Assembly (NCBI RefSeq): GCF_001423485.1
Contig: NZ_LMOD01000001.1
Coordinates: forward strand, 502,617-566,616
DNA length: 64,000 bases
Reading direction: 5' to 3'
Source: Microbacterium sp. Leaf320
GTDB taxonomy: Bacteria; Actinomycetota; Actinomycetes; Actinomycetales; Microbacteriaceae
The notes beneath the pieces were generated by a model. The model was not told the origin of the DNA and made no database searches. It saw only the letters and a list, made by a program, of their open reading frames with translations. The position numbers were made by a program, and so were the translations under genes. Of this stretch, positions 1-8,399 are shown one piece after another; position 1 is the stretch's first letter, and every line of letters starts with the position of its first letter.

Positions 1-828
1 TCCGGGAGTGTCGATGACCCACCCCGTGCCTTCAGGTCCTTCGTAGCGCAGCGAGACGGTCGAGGAGGACGTGTGACGACCTCGCCCGGTCACCTGGTTG
101 ACGTGGCCGGTGGCGCGCAGCGCGCTTGGCACGAGGGCGTTCACGAGCGTGGACTTGCCCACACCGGAGTGCCCGACGAACACCGTCGAGTGACCGACCA
201 GGGCCGCGCCGATCTCGTCGACGGGCATCTCCTCCTGTGCGCTGGTGAAGACACGCAGGTCGAGTCCGTCGAAGTGGGACAGGAAGGCGGCGGGATCGGC
301 GAGGTCGGTCTTGGTGACTACCAGGAGGGGGCGGATGCCGGCATCCAGCGCAGCCACGAGGTAGCGGTCGACGAGTCGTGCTCTCGGCTCCGGGTCGGCG
401 GCGGCGACCACGACGAGCATCTGATCGGCGTTCGCGACGATCACCCGCTCGACCTGGTCGGTGTCGTCGGCGCTGCGCCTCAACAGAGAGGTGCGATCCA
501 CGATGCCGATGATCCGGCCGAGCGTCCCGTCTTCGCCGGAGATGTCACCGACGACCTTCGACTGGTCTCCCGTGACGATCGGGTTGCGACGGAGCTCTCT
601 TGCCCGTGCCGCAGTGATCATGCGCTCATCGGGGGTGTCCTCGTCGAGCAGCACGGAGTACCGGCCGCGGTCGACGCCGAGGACACGTCCGATCTGCGCA
701 TCGTCGTGCGCGGGGCGACGCTTGGTGCGGGGCCGGTTCGCCTTGGGATTGGGGCGCGTGCGGATGGTGCTCTCGTCGTACTCCTCGAAGCCGTCCTCGA
801 GGTCGTCGGAGTCGTCGAGCCAGCTCAC
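1..828 (-). CDS. rsgA: Ribosome small-subunit GTPase RsgA (3' end missing)
   Basis: RsgA is a circularly permuted GTPase that helps late maturation of the 30S subunit and releases from it on GTP hydrolysis. The visible 276 codons hold an acidic/basic N-terminal tail, an OB-fold region (about residues 45-105), the G4 motif TKTD, the P-loop GHSGVGKSTLVNAL and the start of G3 (DTPG) at the very edge of the window. The G4-before-G1 order is the permuted order of this family. The GTG start shares bases with the aroA stop (GTGA), so it is translationally coupled to and co-transcribed with aroA. The zinc-binding C-terminal domain lies outside the window. Confidence 0.95.
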   Translation of the reverse strand, partial: MSWLDDSDDLEDGFEEYDESTIRTRPNPKANRPRTKRRPAHDDAQIGRVLGVDRGRYSVLLDEDTPDERMITAARARELRRNPIVTGDQSKVVGDISGEDGTLGRIIGIVDRTSLLRRSADDTDQVERVIVANADQMLVVVAAADPEPRARLVDRYLVAALDAGIRPLLVVTKTDLADPAAFLSHFDGLDLRVFTSAQEEMPVDEIGAALVGHSTVFVGHSGVGKSTLVNALVPSALRATGHVNQVTGRGRHTSSSTVSLRYEGPEGTGWVIDTPG

Positions 829-2150
829 GCGGATGCGCCCCGCAGCATCCGCTCCCAGAGAAGGGTGAACTCGGGGAGCGTCTTCGACGTCGTGCCGATG
901 TCGTCGATCTCGACGCCGGGCACGCGGAGACCGATGAGGGCTCCTGTCGTCGCCATCCGGTGATCGTGATGCGCGGCCCATCCGCCGCCGTGCAGCGAGC
1001 GCGGAATGATGCGGAGGCCGTCGGAGAGCTCTTCCGCCTCGCCGCCGAGGGCGCGGATGTTGCCGATGAGGGCGGCGATCCGATCGGTCTCGTGCAACCG
1101 GATGTGGCCGATGCCGCGGATCGTCGTGGGGCTCGAGGCGAACGCAGCCAGCCCGACCAGCGTCGGGGTCAGCTCGCTCGCCGCGGAGAGGTCCATGTCG
1201 AGTCCGTGGATCTCGGAACCGGCCTTCACCGTCAGCGTTCCGCTGTGGCGGCCGACGTGGGCGCCCATGGCCTGCAGGATCTCGGGAAGAAGCGCTCCGG
1301 GCTGCGTGGAGTGCACGGGCCACCCCGGTACCGACACCGAGCCCCCTGTGACGAGCGCCGCGGCGAGGAACGGTGCCGCATTCGAGAGATCGGGCTCGAT
1401 CGCTATCTCTTTGGCACGGGGGACACCGGCCTCGACGAGCCATTCTCCGGTCGCGGGACGTTCGATTCGGATGCCGCGTCGGCTGAGCGCCTCGATCGTC
1501 ATGTCGATGTGGGGGAGGCTCGGCAGGTGCGACCCGGTGTGGACGAGATGGAGTCCGACGTCGAAGCGCGGGGCGGCGAGCAGCAGCCCCGAGACGAACT
1601 GGCTCGAGGCCGAGGCGTCGATCTCGACGCGCCCGCCGCGGATGCGACCGTGGCCGCGGATGGTGAACGGCAGCGCCCAGGTGCCCTCGTCGTCGATGTC
1701 GACCCCGAGATCGCGCAGCGCGCTGATGAGTCCGCCCATGGGGCGATGCAGCGCCGTCTCATGTGCGGTGATATGCACGTCGTGCTGCGCGAGCCCTGCG
1801 AGCGGGGCGATGAAGCGCATCACCGTGCCTGCCTGGCCGCAGTCGACCGTCGTGCCGCCGACGAGCTTCGCGGGCGTGATGACGAGGTCCGGTCCGAACT
1901 CCCCGCCGCCCTCGACCTCCTCGATTCCCACGCCGAGAGCGCGCAGAGCGTCGACCATGCGGCGGGAGTCGTCGGAGTGCAGAGGAGCGATCAGGCGGCC
2001 GGGGCCGTCGGCGATCGCGGCGATGATGAGCTCGCGATTCGTGAGGGACTTCGACCCCGGAATCGTCACGGTGGCGTGGACCGCATCAGTGGCGGATGGC
2101 GCGACATAGACGCCCTGGACAGGGGAGGGGGAATACCTGTTGGCGCTCAT
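825..2150 (-). CDS. aroA: 3-phosphoshikimate 1-carboxyvinyltransferase (EPSP synthase)
   Basis: Sixth step of the shikimate pathway: transfers enolpyruvyl from PEP to shikimate 3-phosphate in the cytoplasm. At 441 residues it has the normal family length. Visible signatures are the N-terminal GSKSLTNR substrate loop, [10 protein letters not shown] (the family's GNAGTA-like loop), [16 protein letters not shown] and the C-terminal HDHRMA motif. The ATG at 2150 is chosen because an AAGGTGG ribosome-binding site lies 8 bases upstream and homology begins there; the frame stays open upstream but that part does not resemble the family. rsgA follows with overlapping stop and start. The promoter region of the divergent sigma gene crosses the aroA start. 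Confidence 0.96.
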   Translation of the reverse strand: MSANRYSPSPVQGVYVAPSATDAVHATVTIPGSKSLTNRELIIAAIADGPGRLIAPLHSDDSRRMVDALRALGVGIEEVEGGGEFGPDLVITPAKLVGGTTVDCGQAGTVMRFIAPLAGLAQHDVHITAHETALHRPMGGLISALRDLGVDIDDEGTWALPFTIRGHGRIRGGRVEIDASASSQFVSGLLLAAPRFDVGLHLVHTGSHLPSLPHIDMTIEALSRRGIRIERPATGEWLVEAGVPRAKEIAIEPDLSNAAPFLAAALVTGGSVSVPGWPVHSTQPGALLPEILQAMGAHVGRHSGTLTVKAGSEIHGLDMDLSAASELTPTLVGLAAFASSPTTIRGIGHIRLHETDRIAALIGNIRALGGEAEELSDGLRIIPRSLHGGGWAAHHDHRMATTGALIGLRVPGVEIDDIGTTSKTLPEFTLLWERMLRGASA

Positions 2151-2155
2151 CGGTT
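2130..2155 (+). promoter_or_regulatory. SigR/SigH-type promoter of the sigma/anti-sigma operon
   Basis: GGAAT at 2130-2134 and GTT at 2153-2155 are separated by exactly 18 bases. This is the consensus recognised by Streptomyces SigR and mycobacterial SigH. It reads toward the sigma gene at 2221, so autoregulation is inferred. The -10 part overlaps the first codon of aroA on the other strand. Confidence 0.75.
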
Positions 2156-2220
2156 CCCACCTTAGTAAACGTGAGTGTCCACCAGAGAGAATGGCGTCCG
2201 CTCGACGACAAGGAGAGAGC

Positions 2221-2883
2221 ATGCTCGCAACGTTGGAACGCGAGTCCGTGGACCTCAGCGGCCTAGACTGGCCGGTGATGGATGACACGGCAACCGCAGA
2301 AACGGTCAGCGACCCTCGGCGCGAATTCGAGGAGCAGGCGATCCCTTTCATGGATCAGCTCTACGCCGCGGCCATGCGCATGACCAGGAACCCCGCCGAT
2401 GCAGCGGATCTCGTGCAGGAGACGTTCGTGAAGGCGTACGGCTCGTGGGCGACGTTCTCGCAGGGCACGAACCTGAAGGCGTGGCTCTACCGGATCCTCA
2501 CCAACACGTACATCAACATCTATCGCAAGAAGCAGCGCGAGCCGTTCCAGGGCACGATCGACGAGCTCGAGGACTGGCAGCTGGGCGGTGCGGAGTCGAC
2601 CACGGCGTCGCACGGCCGATCAGCCGAGGCCGAGGCGATCGACCACATGCCGGCATCCGTCGTGAAGGACGCGTTGCAGGCCGTTCCCGAGGACTTCCGA
2701 CTGGCGGTGTACCTCGCTGACGTCGAGGGCTTCGCCTATCAGGAGATCGCGGACATCATGAAGACGCCCATCGGCACCGTGATGAGCCGCCTGCATCGTG
2801 GCAGGCGAATGCTGCGGGAGCTGCTGGCTGACTACGCCGCGGAGCGGGGAATCTCCGCGGCCGACCCGAGGAGCAAGAAATGA
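2221..2883 (+). CDS. sigR: ECF sigma factor of the SigR/SigH thiol-oxidative-stress type
   Basis: RNA polymerase sigma factor, 220 residues. Sigma region 2 spans about residues 38-108 ([31 protein letters not shown], then [11 protein letters not shown]) and region 4 about 155-205 ([44 protein letters not shown]). The sequence matches the Streptomyces SigR / M. tuberculosis SigH group, which controls thioredoxin and mycothiol genes under disulfide stress. ATG 2221 is chosen for its AAGGAG site; an in-frame ATG at 2278 lacks one, and longer starts would run into the promoter. The next gene is its anti-sigma factor, overlapping by ATGA. Confidence 0.93.
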   Translation: MLATLERESVDLSGLDWPVMDDTATAETVSDPRREFEEQAIPFMDQLYAAAMRMTRNPADAADLVQETFVKAYGSWATFSQGTNLKAWLYRILTNTYINIYRKKQREPFQGTIDELEDWQLGGAESTTASHGRSAEAEAIDHMPASVVKDALQAVPEDFRLAVYLADVEGFAYQEIADIMKTPIGTVMSRLHRGRRMLRELLADYAAERGISAADPRSKK

Positions 2884-3125
2884 CCGATTGCGGCTGCGAC
2901 AAAGCCCGCAAGGATCTCGAGGAGTACCTCCGCAACGAGGTGTGCAACACCGAGCACACCGAGATCCGTGAGCATCTCGAGAACTGCCCGTCCTGCCGGG
3001 ACGAGGCGCTCGTCGCGACGACCCTCACCGAAGTCGTGGCCCGTGCATGCAAGGAGACTGCCCCCGAGGAGCTGCGCGACCAGGTGTTCGCGCGACTTCG
3101 CGAGGTCCAGTCCGCTCAGCACTGA
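2880..3125 (+). CDS. rsrA: Zinc-binding anti-sigma factor, RsrA type
   Basis: Small (81 residue) ZAS-family anti-sigma factor. It carries the H-x3-C-x2-C zinc signature (H32, C36, C39) plus extra cysteines at 4, 6 and 22. In the known RsrA cycle, zinc-bound reduced protein holds SigR inactive, and disulfide formation expels zinc and frees the sigma factor. The start overlaps the sigma stop (ATGA), giving coupled 1:1 synthesis. The role is inferred from the motif and gene pairing; both are strong. Confidence 0.92.
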   Translation: MTDCGCDKARKDLEEYLRNEVCNTEHTEIREHLENCPSCRDEALVATTLTEVVARACKETAPEELRDQVFARLREVQSAQH

Positions 3126-3153
3126 GTCATCCCGGCCGAGTCTCGGCTGCCCG

Positions 3154-3165
3154 TAGGGTGGATGC
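3154..3165 (+). promoter_or_regulatory. Likely leaderless promoter of the Eis-like gene
   Basis: A TAGGGT -10 hexamer at 3154-3159 stands six bases before the ATG at 3166, so transcription probably starts at or next to the start codon. A 13-base palindrome (GCCGAG-T-CTCGGC, 3135-3147) lies just upstream, where a -35 element or operator would sit. Confidence 0.5.
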
Positions 3166-4470
3166 ATGACGGTCATCGACTCACGCGACATCCCTGCCGA
3201 TCCCGAATCGACCGCGCGTCTCGCCGCCGGATCTTTGACGTATCGGGTCGTCGATGCGTCCGATGCGAACCGAGCCTATCTCTTCCAGAGGGCGACCACG
3301 CGAGGCTTCCTCGGCGCAGTGCCGTCGGCTGAGGAGCTGGAATTCGGTCAGCAGACCTTCGACGTTCGCCGCAACACGGGCGTGTACGAGACCGCTGCCG
3401 CCGACACGATGCCGGTTGCGACCATCGACTCGTGGGTGACTCCGGTGACGCTCCCCGGGGGCTCTGAGTTGCCCATGTGGGCGATCAGCGGTGTCACCGT
3501 CTCTGCCACGCATCGGCGCCGCGGGATCGCCAGGGCTCTTCTCGAAGGCGAACTGCGCTCTGCAGCGGCCGCGGGAGTGCCGATCGCCGGTCTCACCGTC
3601 TCGGAGGCGACGATCTACGGCCGGTACGGCTTCGGTTCGGCGCTGCCCATGGCGAAGTTCACCGTGGACACGCGCCGCGCCGGTTGGGCAGGGCCCGTCG
3701 TCGAGGGGCGTGTCGAGTACGTCGATCGCGAAGCCCTCGCCGAGGCACTCGGCGCCGTGCACGACCGCGCACGGAGCGCGCGCGCCGGACAGATCCCCGG
3801 ATGGCCGACGAGGTGGACGGGGATCGCAGGGCTCGCGCCGGGCAACACCGACGGCGCGAAGGTGCGCGGCGTCCGCTTCATCGATCGGGACGGCGAGGTG
3901 CGCGGAGCGATGGCGATCACGCTGCGCGACGGCAGCGGGTCCTTCCGCTTCGCCCTCGACGTGCGGCTGCTCGTCGCGGAGACCCCGGAGGCGACGGCAG
4001 CACTCTGGCAGTTCGCTCTGCAGCATGATCTCGTCGACGAGGTCACAGCGGATCTGCGTCCGCTGGACGACGCTCTTCCCTGGCTCGTGCGCGACCCGCG
4101 CGGTGTGACGCAGACCGTTCACGATCACGGCTGGCTGCGGATCCTCGACATCTCGACGGCGCTCACCGCGAGGACGTATTCCGCGCCGCTCGACGTGGTC
4201 ATCCGTGTCAGCGACCCGCTCGGTTTCACCGCCGGGGATTGGCGCCTTCGCGTGGACGCTCAGGGCGCCGCCTCAGTCGATGTGGTGGACGACCCTGACC
4301 GGGTGGATGCTGAGCTCGACGTCTCGGCGCTGTCGATCCTGTACTCCGGAGGAGTGCGCGCCGCATCTCTGCACGGTGCAGGACGCATCGTGGCCGACCT
4401 GGACGTCGTGGAGGCTCTGGACCGCGCGTTCGTCTCGTTCCCCGCGCCGGCTCTGGACATCTGGTACTGA
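3166..4470 (+). CDS. Eis-like GNAT N-acetyltransferase with sterol-carrier-like C-terminal domain
   Basis: Member of the enhanced-intracellular-survival (Eis) family: tandem GNAT folds plus an SCP2-like domain, typically about 400-430 residues (here 434). The acetyl-CoA loop is visible as VSATHRRRGIARALLE (about residues 110-125), followed by the YGRYGFG segment containing the family's general-acid tyrosine. The chain ends in ...DIWY; in M. tuberculosis Eis the free C-terminal carboxylate takes part in catalysis, so an intact aromatic end fits an active enzyme. Known relatives acetylate aminoglycosides and protein lysines at several amines; the substrate here is unknown. It is followed by a strong terminator shared with kgd. 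Confidence 0.88.
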   Translation: MTVIDSRDIPADPESTARLAAGSLTYRVVDASDANRAYLFQRATTRGFLGAVPSAEELEFGQQTFDVRRNTGVYETAAADTMPVATIDSWVTPVTLPGGSELPMWAISGVTVSATHRRRGIARALLEGELRSAAAAGVPIAGLTVSEATIYGRYGFGSALPMAKFTVDTRRAGWAGPVVEGRVEYVDREALAEALGAVHDRARSARAGQIPGWPTRWTGIAGLAPGNTDGAKVRGVRFIDRDGEVRGAMAITLRDGSGSFRFALDVRLLVAETPEATAALWQFALQHDLVDEVTADLRPLDDALPWLVRDPRGVTQTVHDHGWLRILDISTALTARTYSAPLDVVIRVSDPLGFTAGDWRLRVDAQGAASVDVVDDPDRVDAELDVSALSILYSGGVRAASLHGAGRIVADLDVVEALDRAFVSFPAPALDIWY

Positions 4471-4499
4471 CGGGTCTGCCGATCGGCATACGCCGCGCA

Positions 4500-4545
4500 C
4501 ACGAAAGAGGAGCCTCGCCGATCTCGGCGAGGCTCCTCTTTCGTG
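4500..4545. terminator. Bidirectional terminator between Eis-like gene and kgd
   Basis: A perfect 22-base-pair stem (4500-4521 with 4524-4545) with a two-base gap at its apex. The stem ends in GAAAG/CTTTC, giving a T-rich flank in both directions. It sits between converging genes and would end both transcripts. Confidence 0.9.
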
Positions 4546-4557
4546 CGGTGGTGTCGC

Positions 4558-7500
4558 TCAGCCCAGAGTGAGGGCGTCGCGGAGCAGCTTCGCCTGCTCT
4601 GCGGCGTGCACCTTGGACGATCCCGTGGCGGGCGAGGCGGATGCCGGACGCGACACCGGACGGAAGGTCCGGTCACCGGGGACGTCGGCGAAGGCGAGCG
4701 CGAGGAACGGCCATGCGCCCTGGTTCTCCGGCTCCTCCTGAACCCAGACCAGCTCCGCGTTCGGGTAGGAGTCGGTGATCGCCTTGAGTCCGTCGATCGG
4801 CGTCGGGTACAGCTGCTCGAGCCGCACGAGGGCGACCTCCGGGTTCGGGTTCTTCTCGAGCTCGGCGCGCAGATCCCAGTGCACCTTGCCTGAGTGCACG
4901 AGCACGCGCGTGACGGCATTGCGGTCGAGATCGCGGGAATCGTCGAGGACGGGCTCGAACCGGCCCTGCGTGAAGGCCTCGACCGGGCTCGTCGCGCCGC
5001 GCAGACGCAGCATCGCCTTCGGGGTGAAGACGATCAGCGGCTTGCGCGGACGGGCGTATGCCTGACGACGCAGCAGGTGGAAGTACGACGCGGGCGTCGA
5101 CGGACGCGCGACGATCATGTTGTCCTGCGCGCACATCTGCAGGAATCGTTCGATGCGCGACGACGAGTGGTCCGGTCCCTGGCCCTCGTAACCGTGGGGG
5201 AGGAGCAGCGTGACGCTGGACTGCTGGCCCCACTTCTGCTCGGCCGCCGAGATGTACTCGTCGATCACCGACTGCGCGCCGTTCACGAAGTCACCGAACT
5301 GCGCTTCCCACAGCACCAGTGCCTCGGGCGCCTCGACCGAGTAGCCGTACTCGAATCCGAGCGCCGCATACTCGCTCAGGAGGGAGTCGTAGACGAAGAA
5401 GCGACCCTGCGAATCGGAGAGGTTCGACAGCGGCAGCCACTCCTGGCCGTTGGCACGGTCGTGCAGAGTCGCGTGACGCTGAACGAACGTGCCACGGCGC
5501 GAGTCCTGACCGGCAAGGCGCACGGGGGTTCCCTCGACGAGAAGCGAGCCGAAGGCGAGCAGCTCTCCGAAGCCCCAGTCGATGTTGCCGTTGCGGCTCA
5601 TGTCGAGACGCTTCTCCAGCTGCTGCTGCAGCTTGGGGTGCACCGTGAAGCCCTCGGGCTTGTTCACGAACGCGTCGCCGATGAGCTGGATGACCTCGTT
5701 CGAGACGCCGGTGATCTCCGGGGCGCCGACCTGCTCTTCGGCGGGCGGGGCATCCTGGACGACAGGCGTCGTACCGGTCTCGGCGGCGTGCGTCTCGGCG
5801 AACGCGATCTCCAGACGGTTCTGGAAGTCGGCCTTGGCCTCGTCGTACTCCTCTTCGGTGATGTCGCCTCGACCGACGAGCGACTCCGTGTAGAGCTTGC
5901 GGACGGAGCGCTTCGCCTGGATCAGGTCGGTCATCAGCGGCTGCGTCATCGAGGGGTCGTCGCCCTCGTTGTGCCCGCGGCGGCGGTAGCAGACGAGGTC
6001 GATGACGACGTCGCGGTGGAAGCGCTCGCGGTACTCGAACGCGAGCTGCGCGACGTGGATGACGGCTTCGGGGTCGTCGCCGTTCACATGGAACACCGGC
6101 GCCTGGATCGTCTTGGCGACGTCGGTGGAGTACACCGAGGTGCGGGAGTCGTTCGGGAGGGTCGTGAAACCGACCTGGTTGTTCACGACGACGTGGATCG
6201 TGCCACCCGTGCGGTATCCGCGAAGCTGCGACATCTGCAGCGTCTCGACGACCACGCCCTGGCCCGCGAAGGCGGCGTCACCGTGCACGAGGATCGGCAG
6301 CCACGCGAAGGTGCCGATCGGCTTGCGGTCCTGCTTCGCGCGGACGATGCCCTCGAGCACGCCGTCGACTGTCTCGAGGTGCGACGGGTTCGCGGCGAGG
6401 TACACGGGCAGCTCGGAGCCGTCATCGGCGACGAACGTTCCCTCGGTGCCGAGGTGGTACTTCACGTCACCGGATCCGCGCTGGTTTCCCGGGGTCTGCG
6501 TGCCTTCGAACTCCTGGAAGACATGACCGTACGTCTTGCCGGCGATGTTCGTCAGGACATTCAGGCGTCCGCGGTGCGCCATGCCGATCGCCGCGCCCTC
6601 GAGGCCGGCGGTGGCTGCACCCTGGAGGATCTCGTCGAGCAGCGGGACGAGCGACTCTCCGCCTTCGAGCGAGAAGCGCTTCTGACCGACGAACTTCGTC
6701 TGCAGGAAGGTCTCGAAAGCCTCGGCCTCGTTGAGCTTGCGGAGCACGCGCAGCTGCTCGTCGTGGCCGGGCTTCTGGTACTTGACCTCGACCTTCTCCT
6801 GGAACCACCGGCGCTGCTCGGGGTCTTGGATGTGCATGTACTCGATGCCGAGCGTGCGGCAGTACGAGTCGCGCAGGACACCGAGGATGTCGCGGAGCTT
6901 CGCGATGCGCCGTCCACCGAATCCACCGGTCACGAACTCGCGGTCGAGGTCCCAGAAGGTGAGGCCGTGGCTCTCGATCTCGAGGTCGGGGTGCGAGCGC
7001 TGCACGTACTCGAGCGGGTCGATGTCGGCCATCAGATGGCCGCGCACGCGGAAGGAGTTGATGAGCTCCTGCACACGGGACTGCTTGTCGACGCGCTCGG
7101 CGAGGTCGACCGCGATGTCGGGGTTCCAGCGGATCGGAGCGTAGGGGATGCGGAGAGCCGCGAAGATGTCGTCGTAGAAGCCGCGCTGGCCGATGAGCAG
7201 CTCGTGCACCTTCTTGAGGAACTCGCCCGAGCCCGCGCCCTGGATGACGCGGTGGTCATATGTGCTCGTCAGCGTGATCGTCTTGCCGATAGCCAGCTCG
7301 TTGAGCGTGCGCTCGCTCGCTCCCTGGAACTCCGCCGGGTATTCGAGGGCGCCGGCGCCGATGATGCAGCCCTGGCCCTTCATGAGGCGCGGCACGGAGT
7401 GCACGGTGCCGATGCCGCCCGGGTTCGTCAGCGAGACCGTGGTGCCCTGGAAGTCCGCCGCGGTGAGCTTGTTGTTGCGGGCGCGGGTGACCAGGTCTTC

Positions 7501-8241
7501 GTAGGCGACGAGGTACTCGCTGAACGAGAGGGTGTCAGCGCGCTTGATGCTCGGGACCATGAGCGCGCGCGTGCCGTCGGGCTTGGGCAGGTCGATCGCG
7601 ATGCCGAGGTTGACGTGCGCGGGTGCGACAACCGACGGCTTGCCGTCGATCTCGGCGTAGAACACGTTCTGGCTGCGGAACTCGTCGAGGGTGCGGATGA
7701 GCGCCCACCCGATCAGATGGGTGAAGCTGATCTTGCCGCCCCGGGTGCGAGCCATGTGGTTGTTGATGACGATGCGGTTGTCGATCATCAGCTTCGCAGG
7801 CACGGTGCGGACGCTGGTCGCGGTCGGGACGGTCAGGGACTCGTCCATGTTCGCGGCGAGAGTCTTGGGGAGGCCGCGGAGCGGCGTGACCTTGTCTTCC
7901 TCGACGGGCTCGGCGGACTCCGGTGCCTCGGCCTTGGGAGCAGGCTTCGGTGCCTGCGCCGGGATGGGCGCCGCCGCAGCGGGCTTCGTCGTCGTGCGTG
8001 CGACGGGCTGTGCGCCGATGACGGGGATCGGGGCGGTCACAGGGTGCTCGGGCTGCTCTGCAGCGGGTGCGGGAGCTGCGGTACCGGTCGCGGGATCGGA
8101 CTGGTACTTCTCGAGGATCGGCCACCACTCCTTGTCGACGGAGTCGCGGTTCACCTTGAACTGCTCATAGAGCTCTTCGACGAGCCAGGAATTGGCTCCG
8201 AACCCCCCGTCGCCCCCGACGCCGGTCACCTGGTTCGACAC
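4558..8241 (-). CDS. kgd: Multifunctional 2-oxoglutarate decarboxylase / dehydrogenase E1-E2 (Kgd/SucA)
   Basis: Actinobacterial fusion that decarboxylates 2-oxoglutarate with thiamine diphosphate and, with Lpd and DlaT/SucB, feeds succinyl-CoA to the TCA cycle. The 1227 residues match M. tuberculosis Kgd (1231). Order: a short E1o-type N-terminal segment (ANSWLVEELYEQF), an Ala/Pro-rich linker (about 55-110), an E2-like acyltransferase domain without lipoyl domain (to about 355, with the DHRVIQGA motif), then the E1 thiamine-diphosphate domains (GMAHRGRLNVL, GHNEGDDPS) and C-terminal transketolase-like domain. GTG 8241 is preferred: homologues begin VSNQVTG-like and an AGAGGG site precedes it; ATG 8274 has no site. 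In relatives GarA/OdhI inhibits this enzyme. Confidence 0.95.
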   Translation of the reverse strand: MSNQVTGVGGDGGFGANSWLVEELYEQFKVNRDSVDKEWWPILEKYQSDPATGTAAPAPAAEQPEHPVTAPIPVIGAQPVARTTTKPAAAAPIPAQAPKPAPKAEAPESAEPVEEDKVTPLRGLPKTLAANMDESLTVPTATSVRTVPAKLMIDNRIVINNHMARTRGGKISFTHLIGWALIRTLDEFRSQNVFYAEIDGKPSVVAPAHVNLGIAIDLPKPDGTRALMVPSIKRADTLSFSEYLVAYEDLVTRARNNKLTAADFQGTTVSLTNPGGIGTVHSVPRLMKGQGCIIGAGALEYPAEFQGASERTLNELAIGKTITLTSTYDHRVIQGAGSGEFLKKVHELLIGQRGFYDDIFAALRIPYAPIRWNPDIAVDLAERVDKQSRVQELINSFRVRGHLMADIDPLEYVQRSHPDLEIESHGLTFWDLDREFVTGGFGGRRIAKLRDILGVLRDSYCRTLGIEYMHIQDPEQRRWFQEKVEVKYQKPGHDEQLRVLRKLNEAEAFETFLQTKFVGQKRFSLEGGESLVPLLDEILQGAATAGLEGAAIGMAHRGRLNVLTNIAGKTYGHVFQEFEGTQTPGNQRGSGDVKYHLGTEGTFVADDGSELPVYLAANPSHLETVDGVLEGIVRAKQDRKPIGTFAWLPILVHGDAAFAGQGVVVETLQMSQLRGYRTGGTIHVVVNNQVGFTTLPNDSRTSVYSTDVAKTIQAPVFHVNGDDPEAVIHVAQLAFEYRERFHRDVVIDLVCYRRRGHNEGDDPSMTQPLMTDLIQAKRSVRKLYTESLVGRGDITEEEYDEAKADFQNRLEIAFAETHAAETGTTPVVQDAPPAEEQVGAPEITGVSNEVIQLIGDAFVNKPEGFTVHPKLQQQLEKRLDMSRNGNIDWGFGELLAFGSLLVEGTPVRLAGQDSRRGTFVQRHATLHDRANGQEWLPLSNLSDSQGRFFVYDSLLSEYAALGFEYGYSVEAPEALVLWEAQFGDFVNGAQSVIDEYISAAEQKWGQQSSVTLLLPHGYEGQGPDHSSSRIERFLQMCAQDNMIVARPSTPASYFHLLRRQAYARPRKPLIVFTPKAMLRLRGATSPVEAFTQGRFEPVLDDSRDLDRNAVTRVLVHSGKVHWDLRAELEKNPNPEVALVRLEQLYPTPIDGLKAITDSYPNAELVWVQEEPENQGAWPFLALAFADVPGDRTFRPVSRPASASPATGSSKVHAAEQAKLLRDALTLG

Positions 8242-8352
8242 GCTGGATCGCCCTCTTTCATCGCTGAATCCCATATGTGCACGCCACGACGCAGGATGCG
8301 TTCGGGCCCGCACACTCTCGATCTCCAAGCCTAACGTGTTTCCACACGCAAT

Positions 8353-8376
8353 CGTCGAAGGCGTGCGCCTTCGACG
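8353..8376. promoter_or_regulatory. Perfect 11-bp inverted repeat in the kgd-guaB1 intergenic region
   Basis: CGTCGAAGGCG at 8353-8363 and its exact complement at 8366-8376 are separated by two bases. The repeat lies where the -35 region of the guaB1 promoter (TAGCGT at 8388) should be, and upstream of a possible kgd -10 (TAGGCT on the minus strand, 8328-8333). A dimeric repressor operator is the simplest reading. The regulator is not identified. Confidence 0.55.
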
Positions 8377-8387
8377 CCCGATCTGAG

Positions 8388-8399
8388 TAGCGTGGGGAT
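8388..8399 (+). promoter_or_regulatory. Likely leaderless promoter of guaB1
   Basis: A TAGCGT hexamer (8388-8393) is followed by six bases and then ATG 8400. There is no usable Shine-Dalgarno spacing if transcription starts about seven bases after the hexamer. Confidence 0.5.

Noticed and set aside
4894..8334. A 1146-codon open frame on the plus strand opposite kgd
   Set aside because: It is the antisense frame of a highly biased GC-rich gene; its product is low-complexity Arg/Glu/Val/Asp-rich, has no recognisable domain and no start signal.
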